A DNA stretch of 64,000 nt, taken from the NCBI GenBank assembly GCA_013285595.1, contig JABDHF010000001.1, forward strand, positions 38,904 through 102,903. Direction: 5' to 3'. This stretch comes from Bacteroidota bacterium (GTDB taxonomy: Bacteria; Bacteroidota; Bacteroidia; Chitinophagales; Chitinophagaceae). The notes beneath the pieces are model-generated. The model had not been told where the DNA came from and ran no database searches. It worked only from the letters and a program-made list of their open reading frames with translations. Of this stretch, positions 49,101 to 58,605 are shown in pieces. Made by a program: the position numbers and the translations under genes. How positions within the stretch are numbered: the first letter of the stretch is position 1; the number at the start of each line of letters is the position of its first letter.

Positions 49101-49910
49101 TTCAGCAAGCTTAACCTGCAGCGTAACGAACGTATATCGTGGCCTCATAAAGATGAAATAGGGACCTTGGTAAGCGAGTATAACAAAATGGTAAACAAGG
49201 TGGAAGAAAATGCAGCGCAACTTGCCCAGAGCGAACGTGAAAGTGCATGGCGCGAAATGGCAAGGCAGGTAGCGCATGAGATAAAAAATCCGCTAACGCC
49301 AATGAAGCTGAACATACAATACCTGCAGCAGGCAATGAAAAACGACAACCCTAACATTAAAGACCTCACCAATAAAGTAGCTGACTCGATAGTAGAGCAG
49401 ATAGACAACCTTGCTTATATAGCGGCTGAGTTTTCGAATTTTGCAAAGATGCCGGAAGCACGGCCAGAAGAGCTTGAGCTGTATGAATTGCTTAATAAAG
49501 CCGTGGAGCTTTACCTTAATGACGAACATATTAAAGTAACAATTACCAGCCCGGCAGAAAAGCTGTATGTGGTCTCTGATCGCAGCCAGCTGCTGCGTGT
49601 ATTTACAAACCTGCTGGAAAATGCAAAGCAGGCAATACCAGCTGAGCGCCAGGGAAGAATAGAGGTGACGCTGGTAAGAGATAACAATGACGCCGTAGTA
49701 ACAATAACTGACAATGGAGACGGTATACCAGAAGATGTAGTAAAGCGCATATTTCAACCTTACTTTACTACAAAATCATCGGGCACCGGCCTGGGCCTGG
49801 CTATGACGCGGAAAATAATAGAATTCTGGAAAGGGACAATATGGTTTGAAACTGAAGAAGGAAAAGGAACAGTGTTTTTCATAAAGCTGCCATTGACAAA
49901 ACAAGCATAA
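46179..49910 (+). CDS. Large multi-TM sensor histidine kinase, NtrY-like architecture
   Basis: Multiple TM segments, HAMP-like linker, REMARQVAHEIKNPLTPMKLNIQYLQQAM H-box, DNGDGIPEDVVKRIFQPYFTTKSSGTGLGLAM. Confidence 0.9.
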   Translation: MFRRYPYWGWLLLSLVLWCANGFYFHKHTEAMLPARMAAAVNNDLQHRENAFKAFIKEENTISKLFDRTISGNEQTSINALPFFVFCYEHDTLKYWNTNTIIATCNSYTVGKPTILRNDNGTFVEECFKPAFLDAGKRIVILFPVVISYPLDNDYLKSHFAASDNVPVKTKIVAADSNNAGGYAVSFRGTQPLFFLHFQQQDLQKWMPDLRFILLLLAAILASISWVQLIIIHLTRKRKPVVGFIITLAIILVLRSLLFVYGLPFNLDQLPFFSPQLYAYNRYLSSFGDLFINTVFVLWIVLFVVRHTPYRFYFDKVTRMPARYMISAILMVALTLYVYLFVSFIRSLVLDSNISFDVNHFYDIKVYTLLGLLLIGTVTGISSLVLFLFNIQLSTLIKNNVLKYALIAITAAILLLCSNKSNDGFYWIVLCWMVLFIFLLDRRNFTLIPDLFEPRMIFWAVFICLSCTGIVQYFNQVKEREARKAFVEQRLSPHRDNEMEYAFDKVAKKIAQDKILKGYLIKPAIAQRKIINQRFETEYLTGPISKYQSKVYLFDEQRTGLFNKDSVDFNSLITERNESVTTNSVNLFYKESILDRPYYLSYIPVYEDSSSALVGYVIIDLDLKKQATEAVYPELLQPIVNKASAEENEYAYAVYINDKLITQANNFPFTTVLKDDTLHDQGYAYYTRNRVSELYYKISDKRTIVVAYSHSQLLEVISLFSYLFGVEIILAIMILLYQLYLYYYARILSSGIFSQLTLRKRVHFALLATVLISFIIIGSVTIFFFINRYRDSNTIKLQSAMQTVKQSVQNYLKQEHVYDVNYTFDTVSKSTPFKYFIANLATVQKIDINVFNDRGILCNTSEDDIYNKGLLSHMMRPEAFYQLNDEGKSIAIQNEEVAGLSYLSAYEPLRDEQGKTLGYINIPFFSSEKDLNFQISNIVVTLINLYAIIFLFSSLITVLITGWITRSFNMITQQFSKLNLQRNERISWPHKDEIGTLVSEYNKMVNKVEENAAQLAQSERESAWREMARQVAHEIKNPLTPMKLNIQYLQQAMKNDNPNIKDLTNKVADSIVEQIDNLAYIAAEFSNFAKMPEARPEELELYELLNKAVELYLNDEHIKVTITSPAEKLYVVSDRSQLLRVFTNLLENAKQAIPAERQGRIEVTLVRDNNDAVVTITDNGDGIPEDVVKRIFQPYFTTKSSGTGLGLAMTRKIIEFWKGTIWFETEEGKGTVFFIKLPLTKQA

Positions 49911-49940
49911 CCTATGAAAAACTCTGTTCCTGTCTCTTAG

Positions 49941-50459
49941 TTATATCCCTGAGTATGATTTAAACTTCATTACGAGGTATACGGAAAGCACCAGCACAAT
50001 TACTATTGCGACGCCCAGCATACCAATTACTTTTTTGTAAGTGTTATTCGTTTCTTTTACGCTGCGCAGCTCGTTGATATTATTAAGTATGTTTTCCATG
50101 CGCGAAAAGGCTGTTTCGCCTTTTATTACATAGTCATACGCACCGTACTTCATACTGTCAATAGCTACTTCCAGCTTATCCTGGCCTGAGAGCATGATCA
50201 CTTGTGTTTCCGGGTTCATTTCCTTGAACGACTTCAACACCTCAACTCCATTTTGGGCGTTGGGCAGATGCGAATTCAGATGGTAATCAAGCACAGCAAT
50301 GGCAGGATTAAGGCTTATTTCCTTAATGGCATCTTCACCGCTTTCAAAGGTTTTTATCTTGTATGGAAAACGCTCGCCGATGTAGTCTTTCAGCATTTCG
50401 TTCTGTATCGGTTCATCGTCCACCAGGAAAATGTAACGTGTGCTTTGGTCTGTAGCCAT
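49941..50459 (-). CDS. Response regulator receiver domain with C-terminal transmembrane helix
   Basis: IFLVDDEPIQ, AVLDYHLN phosphoacceptor, VIMLSGQ, YVIKGE; C-term VIGMLGVAIVIVLVLSVYLVMKF. Confidence 0.88.
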   Translation of the reverse strand: MATDQSTRYIFLVDDEPIQNEMLKDYIGERFPYKIKTFESGEDAIKEISLNPAIAVLDYHLNSHLPNAQNGVEVLKSFKEMNPETQVIMLSGQDKLEVAIDSMKYGAYDYVIKGETAFSRMENILNNINELRSVKETNNTYKKVIGMLGVAIVIVLVLSVYLVMKFKSYSGI

Positions 50460-50498
50460 AAAATTTTTATTCAGTGCTTTAGGAGGAGTAAATATAGA

Positions 50499-53135
50499 TT
50501 AAAAGTAATTCTTTTTCAGCTCATCAAAGGCTTTGGTGCAAAGACGATGCAGGTTGTCAACAAGATCTGGCAGGCTTTCCTGATGTGCCGCTTCACCTGA
50601 AGATTGCTCTATCAGGAAGATGTTGCTTACGTCTTCCTTCACACCCATATAGGATAACTGGGGCTTCAGTGAATGTGCAGCAATTTTAATAGACGGGTAG
50701 TCTTTAGCAGCCAACGCATTATCTATGCTTTTTAATAGTTTGGGCGCGTTCTCCAGGAACATGTTGACATATTTTTTTTGTTTCTCGGAGTTACCAGCAG
50801 TAAACTGCTTCAGGAACTGCATGTCTGTAACGTACTCTGGCAGTGGCGGGAAGTTGCGTTCTATTTTCATTGTTTCTTCTTTTTTATTGTTTACCGGGGG
50901 AGTATTCCCTATTACTGTATCCATTTTTAAAAGCAGTTCGTCGGCATTAAACGGCTTTGATACATAGGCATTCATGCCTATCTCAAAATAGCCCTGCACA
51001 TCTTCCTGCAATACGTTTGCCGTCATGGCTATGATCTTCACGCTTCTTGCAGGTTCCGGCAGTGTCTTACGGATCACCTTGGTGGCTGTAATACCATCCA
51101 TTACCGGCATCTGTATGTCCATAAGCAGTATATCATACATTTCGCCACCCTGCAGGCGGTTCACCGCTTCTTCACCATTCATTGCCATGTGCAATGTTAT
51201 ATCCGGCAGCAGCTCTTTAAGTGTATCTTCCGCCACCATCCGGTTAAACTCGTTATCTTCTACAAGTAAAACTTTCAGGTTATTCAGTCTTTGCATGGAG
51301 TTGCCATCGAGCACGCTTGCAGGTTTTACATCTTCCTGCACGTCTGCTTCTTCCAGCTCTATTACAGCTGTAAATGTGGTGCCCTTCTGCAGCTCACTTG
51401 CTACAGATATTTTGCCGCCCATCAGTTCTACCAATTGCTTTGAAATGGTGAGGCCAAGGCCGGTACCACCAAACTTCCTGGTAACGTCAGCTCCAGCCTG
51501 TGTGAAGCTATCGAAGATGGTATCTACATATTGCGGTGCAATACCGATGCCCGAATCTATGACGTCGAACCTGATCATTAATTTTTGACCATCTCTTTTT
51601 TCGAGCGTCGCTTTTACTTCTACAAAACCTTTTTCGGTAAACTTAACCGCATTACCGGCAAGGTTTATCAATACCTGGTTTATTCTCGTAGGGTCGCCGA
51701 TGAGCCTTACCGGTATCTCCGGATCTATAGATATGCGCAGCTCTATCTTTTTCTCTTCAACCTTAAGCAGCAGCATGTCTTTAACGCTTTGCACTATCTC
51801 GCGTATGTTGAAGTCTACATGCTCAATGATTATTTTTCCGGCTTCTATCTTAGAGAGGTCGAGAATGTCGTTGATGATCACCAGCAAATTGTTGGACGAT
51901 AGCTGGATGGCATTCAGGTAGCGTAGCTGATCTGGCTTAGGTTCTTTTTGCAGCAACAGCCTTGTCATGCCTACTATAGCATTCATAGGGGTGCGTATCT
52001 CATGGCTCATATTGGCCATAAACTGGTGCTTGAGGAATGCGGTGCGCTCGGCAACCTCTTTTTCCTTTTGTGCAAGCTCCGTTTGCTGGCGTATCTGCAG
52101 GTTACGCACCTCGTTGATGATGGTCTGCTTAAATATATCTTCTTTTAGTTTTTCAAAAGATTTCAGGTGATGGAATGCTTTAGGGATATCACCCATCTTA
52201 TCATAAAGCACGGAGAGCACTTCATGTATGCTCATCAGGTCGTGCCGGCGCATATATTCGCCTGCCAGGGTATGTGCTTTGGTCAGGTATACCGATGCCT
52301 GCCGGTAGCTTTCTTCATCGAGATACAGGCGGCCAAGGTAAAAATTGGAGATGATCTGTACCTCGGCATTACCTATCTCCTTCGATTCTCCCAGTGCATT
52401 TAAAAGATATTTGCGGGCGTTATTAAAATCCTGCATCTTATAATACACCTTCCCAAGGCCACTTTCCGCCATTACATATGCCGAGGTACCCGCTTCAGAG
52501 CGGCTCCTGTTCTCCTCGAAATAACGAAGGGCATCGTCGAACTGTTCCTTTTTAAAATAGATATTGCCAAGTGTATTGTAGATGTTCAGCAGGCTGTTCA
52601 CATTATCTACCTTTTCAAAAATAGGCAGGCATTTCAGCGCATATTCCAGTGCAGTATCATAGTCGGCAAGGTCGTACATCAGGTTAGAGATGCTCGACAG
52701 GATAACTGCCTGGTAGTATTCCTCACCTAATTCTTCATTTATTGCCAGCGCCTTTTCATAATGGGTAAATACGTTGGAAAGGTCGCCAAGGTCGCGGTAA
52801 ATATTTCCCAGATAGTAAAGTGAAGTGGCTTCGAGGTTACGGTCATTGATCTTCTGGGCTATTTCCAGAGCTTCTTTCAGTACCTCTATACCTGCATCAT
52901 ATTCACCCCTTATGCGGTTACAAAAGCCTTTCAGGCATAATCCCCTGCCTGCGCCTGGTAAATATCCTATTGCTGTCGCCTTAGTAATAATATCATTGGC
53001 CATATCCATGGCCGCGTCCACATCAAAATTTTTTATTTCCTCCGCAATACTTAATAATACATTTATCCTTCCTTTCTCATCTGTTTGCTGGGCAAGCTGG
53101 TCTTGTAATTCTTTATATCTGGGGGTATCGATCAT
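50499..53135 (-). CDS. TPR-containing hybrid histidine kinase with REC and Hpt domains
   Basis: TPR repeats; FMANMSHEIRTPMNAIVGMTRLLL; GTGLGLTIS; VLLVEDNEFNRMVAE...ILLMDIQMPVMDG; Hpt AAHSLKPQ. Confidence 0.93.
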   Translation of the reverse strand: MIDTPRYKELQDQLAQQTDEKGRINVLLSIAEEIKNFDVDAAMDMANDIITKATAIGYLPGAGRGLCLKGFCNRIRGEYDAGIEVLKEALEIAQKINDRNLEATSLYYLGNIYRDLGDLSNVFTHYEKALAINEELGEEYYQAVILSSISNLMYDLADYDTALEYALKCLPIFEKVDNVNSLLNIYNTLGNIYFKKEQFDDALRYFEENRSRSEAGTSAYVMAESGLGKVYYKMQDFNNARKYLLNALGESKEIGNAEVQIISNFYLGRLYLDEESYRQASVYLTKAHTLAGEYMRRHDLMSIHEVLSVLYDKMGDIPKAFHHLKSFEKLKEDIFKQTIINEVRNLQIRQQTELAQKEKEVAERTAFLKHQFMANMSHEIRTPMNAIVGMTRLLLQKEPKPDQLRYLNAIQLSSNNLLVIINDILDLSKIEAGKIIIEHVDFNIREIVQSVKDMLLLKVEEKKIELRISIDPEIPVRLIGDPTRINQVLINLAGNAVKFTEKGFVEVKATLEKRDGQKLMIRFDVIDSGIGIAPQYVDTIFDSFTQAGADVTRKFGGTGLGLTISKQLVELMGGKISVASELQKGTTFTAVIELEEADVQEDVKPASVLDGNSMQRLNNLKVLLVEDNEFNRMVAEDTLKELLPDITLHMAMNGEEAVNRLQGGEMYDILLMDIQMPVMDGITATKVIRKTLPEPARSVKIIAMTANVLQEDVQGYFEIGMNAYVSKPFNADELLLKMDTVIGNTPPVNNKKEETMKIERNFPPLPEYVTDMQFLKQFTAGNSEKQKKYVNMFLENAPKLLKSIDNALAAKDYPSIKIAAHSLKPQLSYMGVKEDVSNIFLIEQSSGEAAHQESLPDLVDNLHRLCTKAFDELKKNYF

Positions 53136-53256
53136 ACTTAAATAATTAGGGATTATAAAAGTAAAAAAACATTATGGTATAGCAAGGGTTAATAAGTATT
53201 TAACCTACCGGCAACATTTTATCATAATTATATAAATTAATTATGCAATTTTTATA

Positions 53257-54069
53257 TCAGGCAAAATAAAAGGTTTTGATGTGGACATCGAGATTTACCG
53301 GCGCCTTTTGGTTTTTAGGGAAAATACCAAAGATGGCAGAGCCGCTGCCACTCATTGCTGCATAGATAGCACCGCCATCATATAATTGCTGTTTTATTGT
53401 TGCTAATATAGGGTGTTGCTTAAAAATAGGTTCTTCAAAGTTATTGCTGATGCAGCCTTTCCACTCTTCTACGGGTAAAGTTGGTATTTGTTGCAGATCG
53501 TAACCAGCTGGTTTGGGGGTTAACAATGAAAACGCCTTGCCTGTAGCTACATGGACATCTGGACATATAAGCTGTACGCTATAATTACTAAGGTCTAACG
53601 CTATTTCTTTCATTAATTCTCCCCTGCCGGTGGCGAATTGCGGCTTATTGTGGATAAAAAAAGGGCAATCGCTACCTAGTTGAGCGGCAAAAGAGATCAA
53701 TTGCTCGTTACTTAGCGATAGCTGGCTGTAGTCGTTGAGCAATCGCAGCATATATGCCCCATCTGCCGATCCGCCGCCGAGGCCGGCACCCATGGGGATA
53801 ATTTTATTTAAATAAATATTGAGATTGGGGAGCTTATCTTTGAATGTGGTTTTTAGCAATTGGTATGCCTTCCATACCAGATTGTCTGTAGTATTACCGG
53901 CTACGGCTAACCCGCTTTGGTGCAGTTGCGTTTCGGCAGCAGGCACTACTTCCAGTACATCGCACAGTGGTATAGGGTAAAATATCGTCTCCAGATCATG
54001 GTAGCCATCATCTCTGCGATTGGTTATATACAGGCCTATATTGATCTTACAATTTGGAAAGCATAGCAT
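53257..54069 (-). CDS. ispE: 4-diphosphocytidyl-2-C-methyl-D-erythritol kinase
   Basis: FPNCKINIGLYITNRRDDGYHDLET, IPMGAGLGGGSADGA, GSDCPFFI, AAMSGSGSAIFGIF. Confidence 0.95.
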   Translation of the reverse strand: MLCFPNCKINIGLYITNRRDDGYHDLETIFYPIPLCDVLEVVPAAETQLHQSGLAVAGNTTDNLVWKAYQLLKTTFKDKLPNLNIYLNKIIPMGAGLGGGSADGAYMLRLLNDYSQLSLSNEQLISFAAQLGSDCPFFIHNKPQFATGRGELMKEIALDLSNYSVQLICPDVHVATGKAFSLLTPKPAGYDLQQIPTLPVEEWKGCISNNFEEPIFKQHPILATIKQQLYDGGAIYAAMSGSGSAIFGIFPKNQKAPVNLDVHIKTFYFA

Positions 54070-54134
54070 ACAGAGGGTGAAATTATGTGTATTTTTGAAA
54101 AATAGTATTTCTTTAGCCTGGCGTGGGAATTAAT

Positions 54135-54839
54135 ATGAAAGAGGTAATAAGACTGAACGACATCCGTAAAAGCTATTTTCTGGGCAAGCAGGAACTACCC
54201 GTGCTAAAAGGGATAAACCTGCTGATTACCCAAAACGAATATGTGGCGTTAATGGGCCCGTCGGGGTCAGGTAAGTCTACGCTTATGAATATATTGGGTT
54301 GTTTAGATACTCCGTCTGGCGGCCAGTATATACTTAATGGGAAAAACGTAAGTAATATGGTTGATGACCAGCTTGCAGATGTGCGTAACGTGGAGATAGG
54401 GTTTGTATTTCAGCAGTTCAACCTGCTGCCCCGGCTTACCGCATGGGAAAATGTGGCGCTACCGCTGATATATGCCGGTGCAAACAAAAAGGACCGGGAA
54501 GAACGGGCAAGGGCCATGCTGCAAAAAGTAGGCCTGAGCGACAGGGCGCACCATAAGCCCAACGAACTATCGGGCGGGCAGAGCCAGCGTGTGGCTATAG
54601 CCCGGGCGTTGGTAAATAACCCTTCGCTGCTACTGGCTGACGAGCCTACAGGTAACCTGGATACCAAAACATCGGTAGAGATCATGGAGCTTTTCGGGCA
54701 AATACAGGAACAGGGGAATACGGTGGTGCTAGTGACACATGAAGAGGATATTGCTAAGTATACCCATAGGGTGATAAGGATAAGGGATGGGATTGTGGAA
54801 ACAGACCTGGCGCAAAAACCAATTATGGCCAACCCCTGA
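54135..54839 (+). CDS. ABC transporter ATP-binding protein, LolD/MacB type
   Basis: [72 protein letters not shown]. Confidence 0.95.
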   Translation: MKEVIRLNDIRKSYFLGKQELPVLKGINLLITQNEYVALMGPSGSGKSTLMNILGCLDTPSGGQYILNGKNVSNMVDDQLADVRNVEIGFVFQQFNLLPRLTAWENVALPLIYAGANKKDREERARAMLQKVGLSDRAHHKPNELSGGQSQRVAIARALVNNPSLLLADEPTGNLDTKTSVEIMELFGQIQEQGNTVVLVTHEEDIAKYTHRVIRIRDGIVETDLAQKPIMANP

Positions 54840-54858
54840 CCCCTAAAGGGGAACCTGC
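54828..54858. repeat. AACCCCTGACCCCTAAAGGGGAACC dispersed element overlapping the ABC ATPase stop
   Basis: Family with 38100, 43415, 54938. Confidence 0.7.
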
Positions 54859-54937
54859 TATTTAGCTGCAAGTATTAATTTGAGCAATGGATTATAAATT
54901 TGACATTCTATTTAAAAATTTTACTGACTTCCAACGA

Positions 54938-54975
54938 AATGAGGGGAAGCCCCCTTTAGGGGGTTGGGGGTTAGA
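54938..54975. repeat. Inverted copy: aatgaggggaagccccctttagggggttgggggttag
   Basis: Reverse complement CTAACCCCCAACCCCCTAAAGGGGGCTTCCCCTCATT matches the family. Confidence 0.8.
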
Positions 54976-54984
54976 GTTCTGATT

Positions 54985-55542
54985 ATGTTCAAGATATATA
55001 CAAAAACAGGAGACAAGGGTGGTACCAGCCTGATAGGCGGTGTTCGCGTACCTAAAAGCCATATAAGGATAGAAAGCTATGGTACCATTGATGAGCTAAA
55101 TTCCTACCTGGGGATGGTGAATGACCTTTGCCAGAATGCGGAGATCAGTGAAGACCTGCGTGAGATACAGGACCGGTTGTTTACTATAGGATCAGTATTA
55201 GCCACCAACCCCGATAAAGAGGTAAAAATGAAGCTACCAGATCTGCATGAAACAGATGTGACCTGGCTGGAGCATAGAATAGACAAAATGAATGAGACGC
55301 TGCCAGAAATGAGGTCTTTTATACTGCCCGGCGGTAATCTTGCTTCGTCTACCTGCCATGTTGCACGCTGCGTATGCCGCAGGGCAGAGCGTATTTGTGT
55401 GGGTATGCAGGAGCAAAATGAGTACATCCCTACCATCGTTATACAATACCTGAACAGGCTATCTGACTATCTTTTTGTACTGGGACGGTACATAAGCCAT
55501 ATTAATAATGCCCCGGAAATACCGTGGCGAGCCAGGCTGTAA
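54985..55542 (+). CDS. Cob(I)yrinic acid a,c-diamide adenosyltransferase (PduO type)
   Basis: MFKIYTKTGDKGGTSLIGG, IESYGTIDELNSYLG, FILPGGNLASSTCHVARCVCRRAER, LNRLSDYLFVLGR. Confidence 0.95.
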   Translation: MFKIYTKTGDKGGTSLIGGVRVPKSHIRIESYGTIDELNSYLGMVNDLCQNAEISEDLREIQDRLFTIGSVLATNPDKEVKMKLPDLHETDVTWLEHRIDKMNETLPEMRSFILPGGNLASSTCHVARCVCRRAERICVGMQEQNEYIPTIVIQYLNRLSDYLFVLGRYISHINNAPEIPWRARL

Positions 55543-55622
55543 TTGCCATCATCTACTGATAAACCATTTCGATCTCTGCGCCGAAGTGGTGAAAAGATTA
55601 TATTTGCAACAAAGTAAAACTA

Positions 55623-56735
55623 ATGAAGATAGCCCTGATAACAGGTATAACAGGACAGGACGGCGCATACCTTGCTGAACTGCTGCTGGATAAAGGATAC
55701 GAGGTGCACGGCATCAAACGCCGCACATCTTTAATCAATACCGGTAGAATAGACCACTTGTATGTAGACCCTCATGAAAGGAATGTGCGTTTCAAGTTGC
55801 ACTATGGGGACCTTACGGATTCTACCAACATCATACGCATCATACAGGAAGTGCAGCCGGATGAGATCTATAACCTGGGCGCCATGAGCCATGTGCAGGT
55901 AAGCTTTGACGAGCCGGAATATGTGGCCAATACAGACGCTACAGGTACGCTGCGTATACTGGAAGCCATACGCATATTAGGCCTTGGCAAAAAGACGAAG
56001 ATATACCAGGCATCAACCTCTGAACTTTATGGTAAGGTGCAGGCTGTGCCGCAAACTGAAACTACGCCGTTCTATCCTCGCTCACCTTATGGTGTAGCAA
56101 AGCTATATGGTTACTGGATAACGGTAAACTATCGTGAAGCCTATGGTATGTTTGCTTGCAATGGCATCCTTTTTAATCATGAGAGCCCGTTACGCGGCGA
56201 AACATTTGTGACCCGTAAGATCACGAGGGGCGTAGCGGAAATAGTGCTGGGGCTGAAGAAAAGACTATACCTGGGCAACCTGGAAGCAAAAAGGGACTGG
56301 GGCCATGCCAAAGATTACGTAATGGCTATGTGGCTGATGCTGCAGCAAGAGGAACCGGAGGACTTCGTTATTGCAACCGGGGTTACCACTTCTGTGCGCG
56401 ATTTTGTGCGGCTGGCTTTTGCGCACGCGGGTGTAGAGGTAGCATTTAAAGGGCATGGGGAAATGGAAACTGGCGTGGTGGAAAAAGTATTGATCCCTGA
56501 TTGTAACGTAAGCGTAGGTGATGTGGTGGTAGAGGTAGATAAAAGATACTTCAGGCCTACAGAGGTAGACCTATTGCTGGGCGACGCAACCAAGGCGAAA
56601 GAAAAGCTGGGGTGGGTACCTAAGTATACGCTGGATGAGCTGGCCAAAGAAATGGTGCAGTCTGATATTGAGATCTTCAGGAAGGAATTATTATTAAAAC
56701 AATCGGGCTACAAAACATTAAACCAGTACGAATAA
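55623..56735 (+). CDS. gmd: GDP-mannose 4,6-dehydratase
   Basis: [77 protein letters not shown]. Confidence 0.97.
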   Translation: MKIALITGITGQDGAYLAELLLDKGYEVHGIKRRTSLINTGRIDHLYVDPHERNVRFKLHYGDLTDSTNIIRIIQEVQPDEIYNLGAMSHVQVSFDEPEYVANTDATGTLRILEAIRILGLGKKTKIYQASTSELYGKVQAVPQTETTPFYPRSPYGVAKLYGYWITVNYREAYGMFACNGILFNHESPLRGETFVTRKITRGVAEIVLGLKKRLYLGNLEAKRDWGHAKDYVMAMWLMLQQEEPEDFVIATGVTTSVRDFVRLAFAHAGVEVAFKGHGEMETGVVEKVLIPDCNVSVGDVVVEVDKRYFRPTEVDLLLGDATKAKEKLGWVPKYTLDELAKEMVQSDIEIFRKELLLKQSGYKTLNQYE

Positions 56736-57676
56736 TGAAGGCACAGGGCAAGATATATGTGGCGGGGCATAGAGGTATGGTGGGCGCAGCTATAATAAGG
56801 AAGCTGCAGGCAGATGGGTTTGATAATATCATTACGCGTACCTCTAAAGAGCTGGACCTGCGCAACCAGCAGCAGGTAAATGATTTTTTTGCGCAAGAAA
56901 AACCTGACTATGTGTTTGTAGCTGCTGCTAAAGTGGGCGGCATACTGGCTAACAATAATTTCAGGGCTGAATTTCTGTATGACAACCTGGCTATTGAGGC
57001 GAATACTATACATGCTGCGTACGTAAATAAAGTAGAAAAGCTGTTGTTTTTAGGCAGCTCCTGCATATATCCTAAACTGGCGCCACAGCCTTTAAAAGAA
57101 GAATACCTGCTGACAGGCTTATTAGAACCAACCAACGAGCCTTACGCAATAGCCAAGATTGCCGGCATAAAACTATGTGAGGCCTACCGCGACCAATATG
57201 GATGCAATTTCATATCGGCAATGCCTACGAATTTATATGGGCAGGGGGATAATTATCATTTGCAAAACTCTCATGTGATCCCCGCGCTGCTGCGCAAGTT
57301 TCATGAGGCAAAGCAGAATGGAAGCTCTTTTACAGAGATATGGGGCTCAGGCTCACCGCTTCGTGAGTTTATGTTTGTAGACGACCTGGCCGATGCCTGT
57401 GTGTTCCTGATGCAGGAATACAATGACAAGCTGTTTGTAAACATAGGTACCGGTGATGAGGTAACGATAAAAGAATTGGCAACTATTGTAAAAGGGGTAA
57501 CTGGTTTTGAAGGCGACATAAAATTTGACGCTACGAAGCCTGATGGCACGCCCCGTAAGCTGATGGATAGCTCACGCCTGCATAATATGGGGTGGAAGCA
57601 TAAAACCAGCCTTAAAGAGGGATTAGCGAGAGCTTATGGTTTTTTCCAGGAAGAGATACGGGAGAAAGTACATTGA
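56735..57676 (+). CDS. fcl: GDP-L-fucose synthase
   Basis: [70 protein letters not shown]. Confidence 0.97.
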   Translation: MKAQGKIYVAGHRGMVGAAIIRKLQADGFDNIITRTSKELDLRNQQQVNDFFAQEKPDYVFVAAAKVGGILANNNFRAEFLYDNLAIEANTIHAAYVNKVEKLLFLGSSCIYPKLAPQPLKEEYLLTGLLEPTNEPYAIAKIAGIKLCEAYRDQYGCNFISAMPTNLYGQGDNYHLQNSHVIPALLRKFHEAKQNGSSFTEIWGSGSPLREFMFVDDLADACVFLMQEYNDKLFVNIGTGDEVTIKELATIVKGVTGFEGDIKFDATKPDGTPRKLMDSSRLHNMGWKHKTSLKEGLARAYGFFQEEIREKVH

Positions 57677-58459
57677 TCACATGTTTTCCTTTCCCAGCTT
57701 CACTTTGATGCGATAGAGCATCTTGCCGAAAGGGCTGCGGAGCAGGTAGTGCAACGTTGTCAGCCGCATGCTCCACAGCGCTTGTTTTAAAGACCATCCA
57801 TAGTATTTCCGGTATTGGGCGTAAGCTTCATCCATGGCATCGAGATATCTATTTGTACTGATACCTGTGGGGTCGAAAGTGGCTAAAGGATAGTCGATAA
57901 AAACAAATTTCTCATTAGCTATACGGCAGAGGAAATCGTAGTCCATTGCCATTTTTATGTCGTTGTCGTACAGTCCATATTTATCATACAATCCCTTACG
58001 CACATACATGGTTTGGTGGAAGGTGCCACGCATACCACGGTATAGTTTTGACCTTTCGAAAGGCTTACCTATAAACACCCATATACCACCTCGCAGCAGG
58101 TTTTGCTTGCCATGGCACCACATTACAGATGGGTCTTTTGCAAACACGCCTGTTACCTTTTCCAATACTGTTTCGTCATAAATTTTATCGCCTGAATTCA
58201 TCAGGAGAATAATATCGCCCTTAGCTTGTCGAATACCTTTATTAAAGGCGTCTGCTATGCCATTGTCTGGTTCGCATATCCATTTGCGGTACGCGGGCTG
58301 TGGGTTATTTTCGAGGAATAATTTTATGTCCTGCTTCGTAGATCCATCGATAATAATATGCTCAAAGGGTTTTAATACCTGCATGTCTACCGACGCTGAG
58401 GTGTTTTTTAACTCTTCGAGGTTGTTGAAGCATATAGTGATGATGGAGATACGATTCAT
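57677..58459 (-). CDS. Glycosyltransferase family 2
   Basis: ISIITICFNNLEELKNTSASV, EHIIIDGSTKQ, EPDNGIADAFNKGIRQAKGDIILLMNSGD. Confidence 0.93.
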   Translation of the reverse strand: MNRISIITICFNNLEELKNTSASVDMQVLKPFEHIIIDGSTKQDIKLFLENNPQPAYRKWICEPDNGIADAFNKGIRQAKGDIILLMNSGDKIYDETVLEKVTGVFAKDPSVMWCHGKQNLLRGGIWVFIGKPFERSKLYRGMRGTFHQTMYVRKGLYDKYGLYDNDIKMAMDYDFLCRIANEKFVFIDYPLATFDPTGISTNRYLDAMDEAYAQYRKYYGWSLKQALWSMRLTTLHYLLRSPFGKMLYRIKVKLGKENM

Positions 58460-58605
58460 TGCTTAGATAATATCTGGCAAATATTAAATGGCAAATATAA
58501 TTGAATACCCATTCCTGTATTAAAGCTTCTTTGCGAATGAATAAATTATGAAATATAGGACTTGGGGCAATTATTTTATTTTGGGCAAAAGAAATACTTT
58601 TGAAC

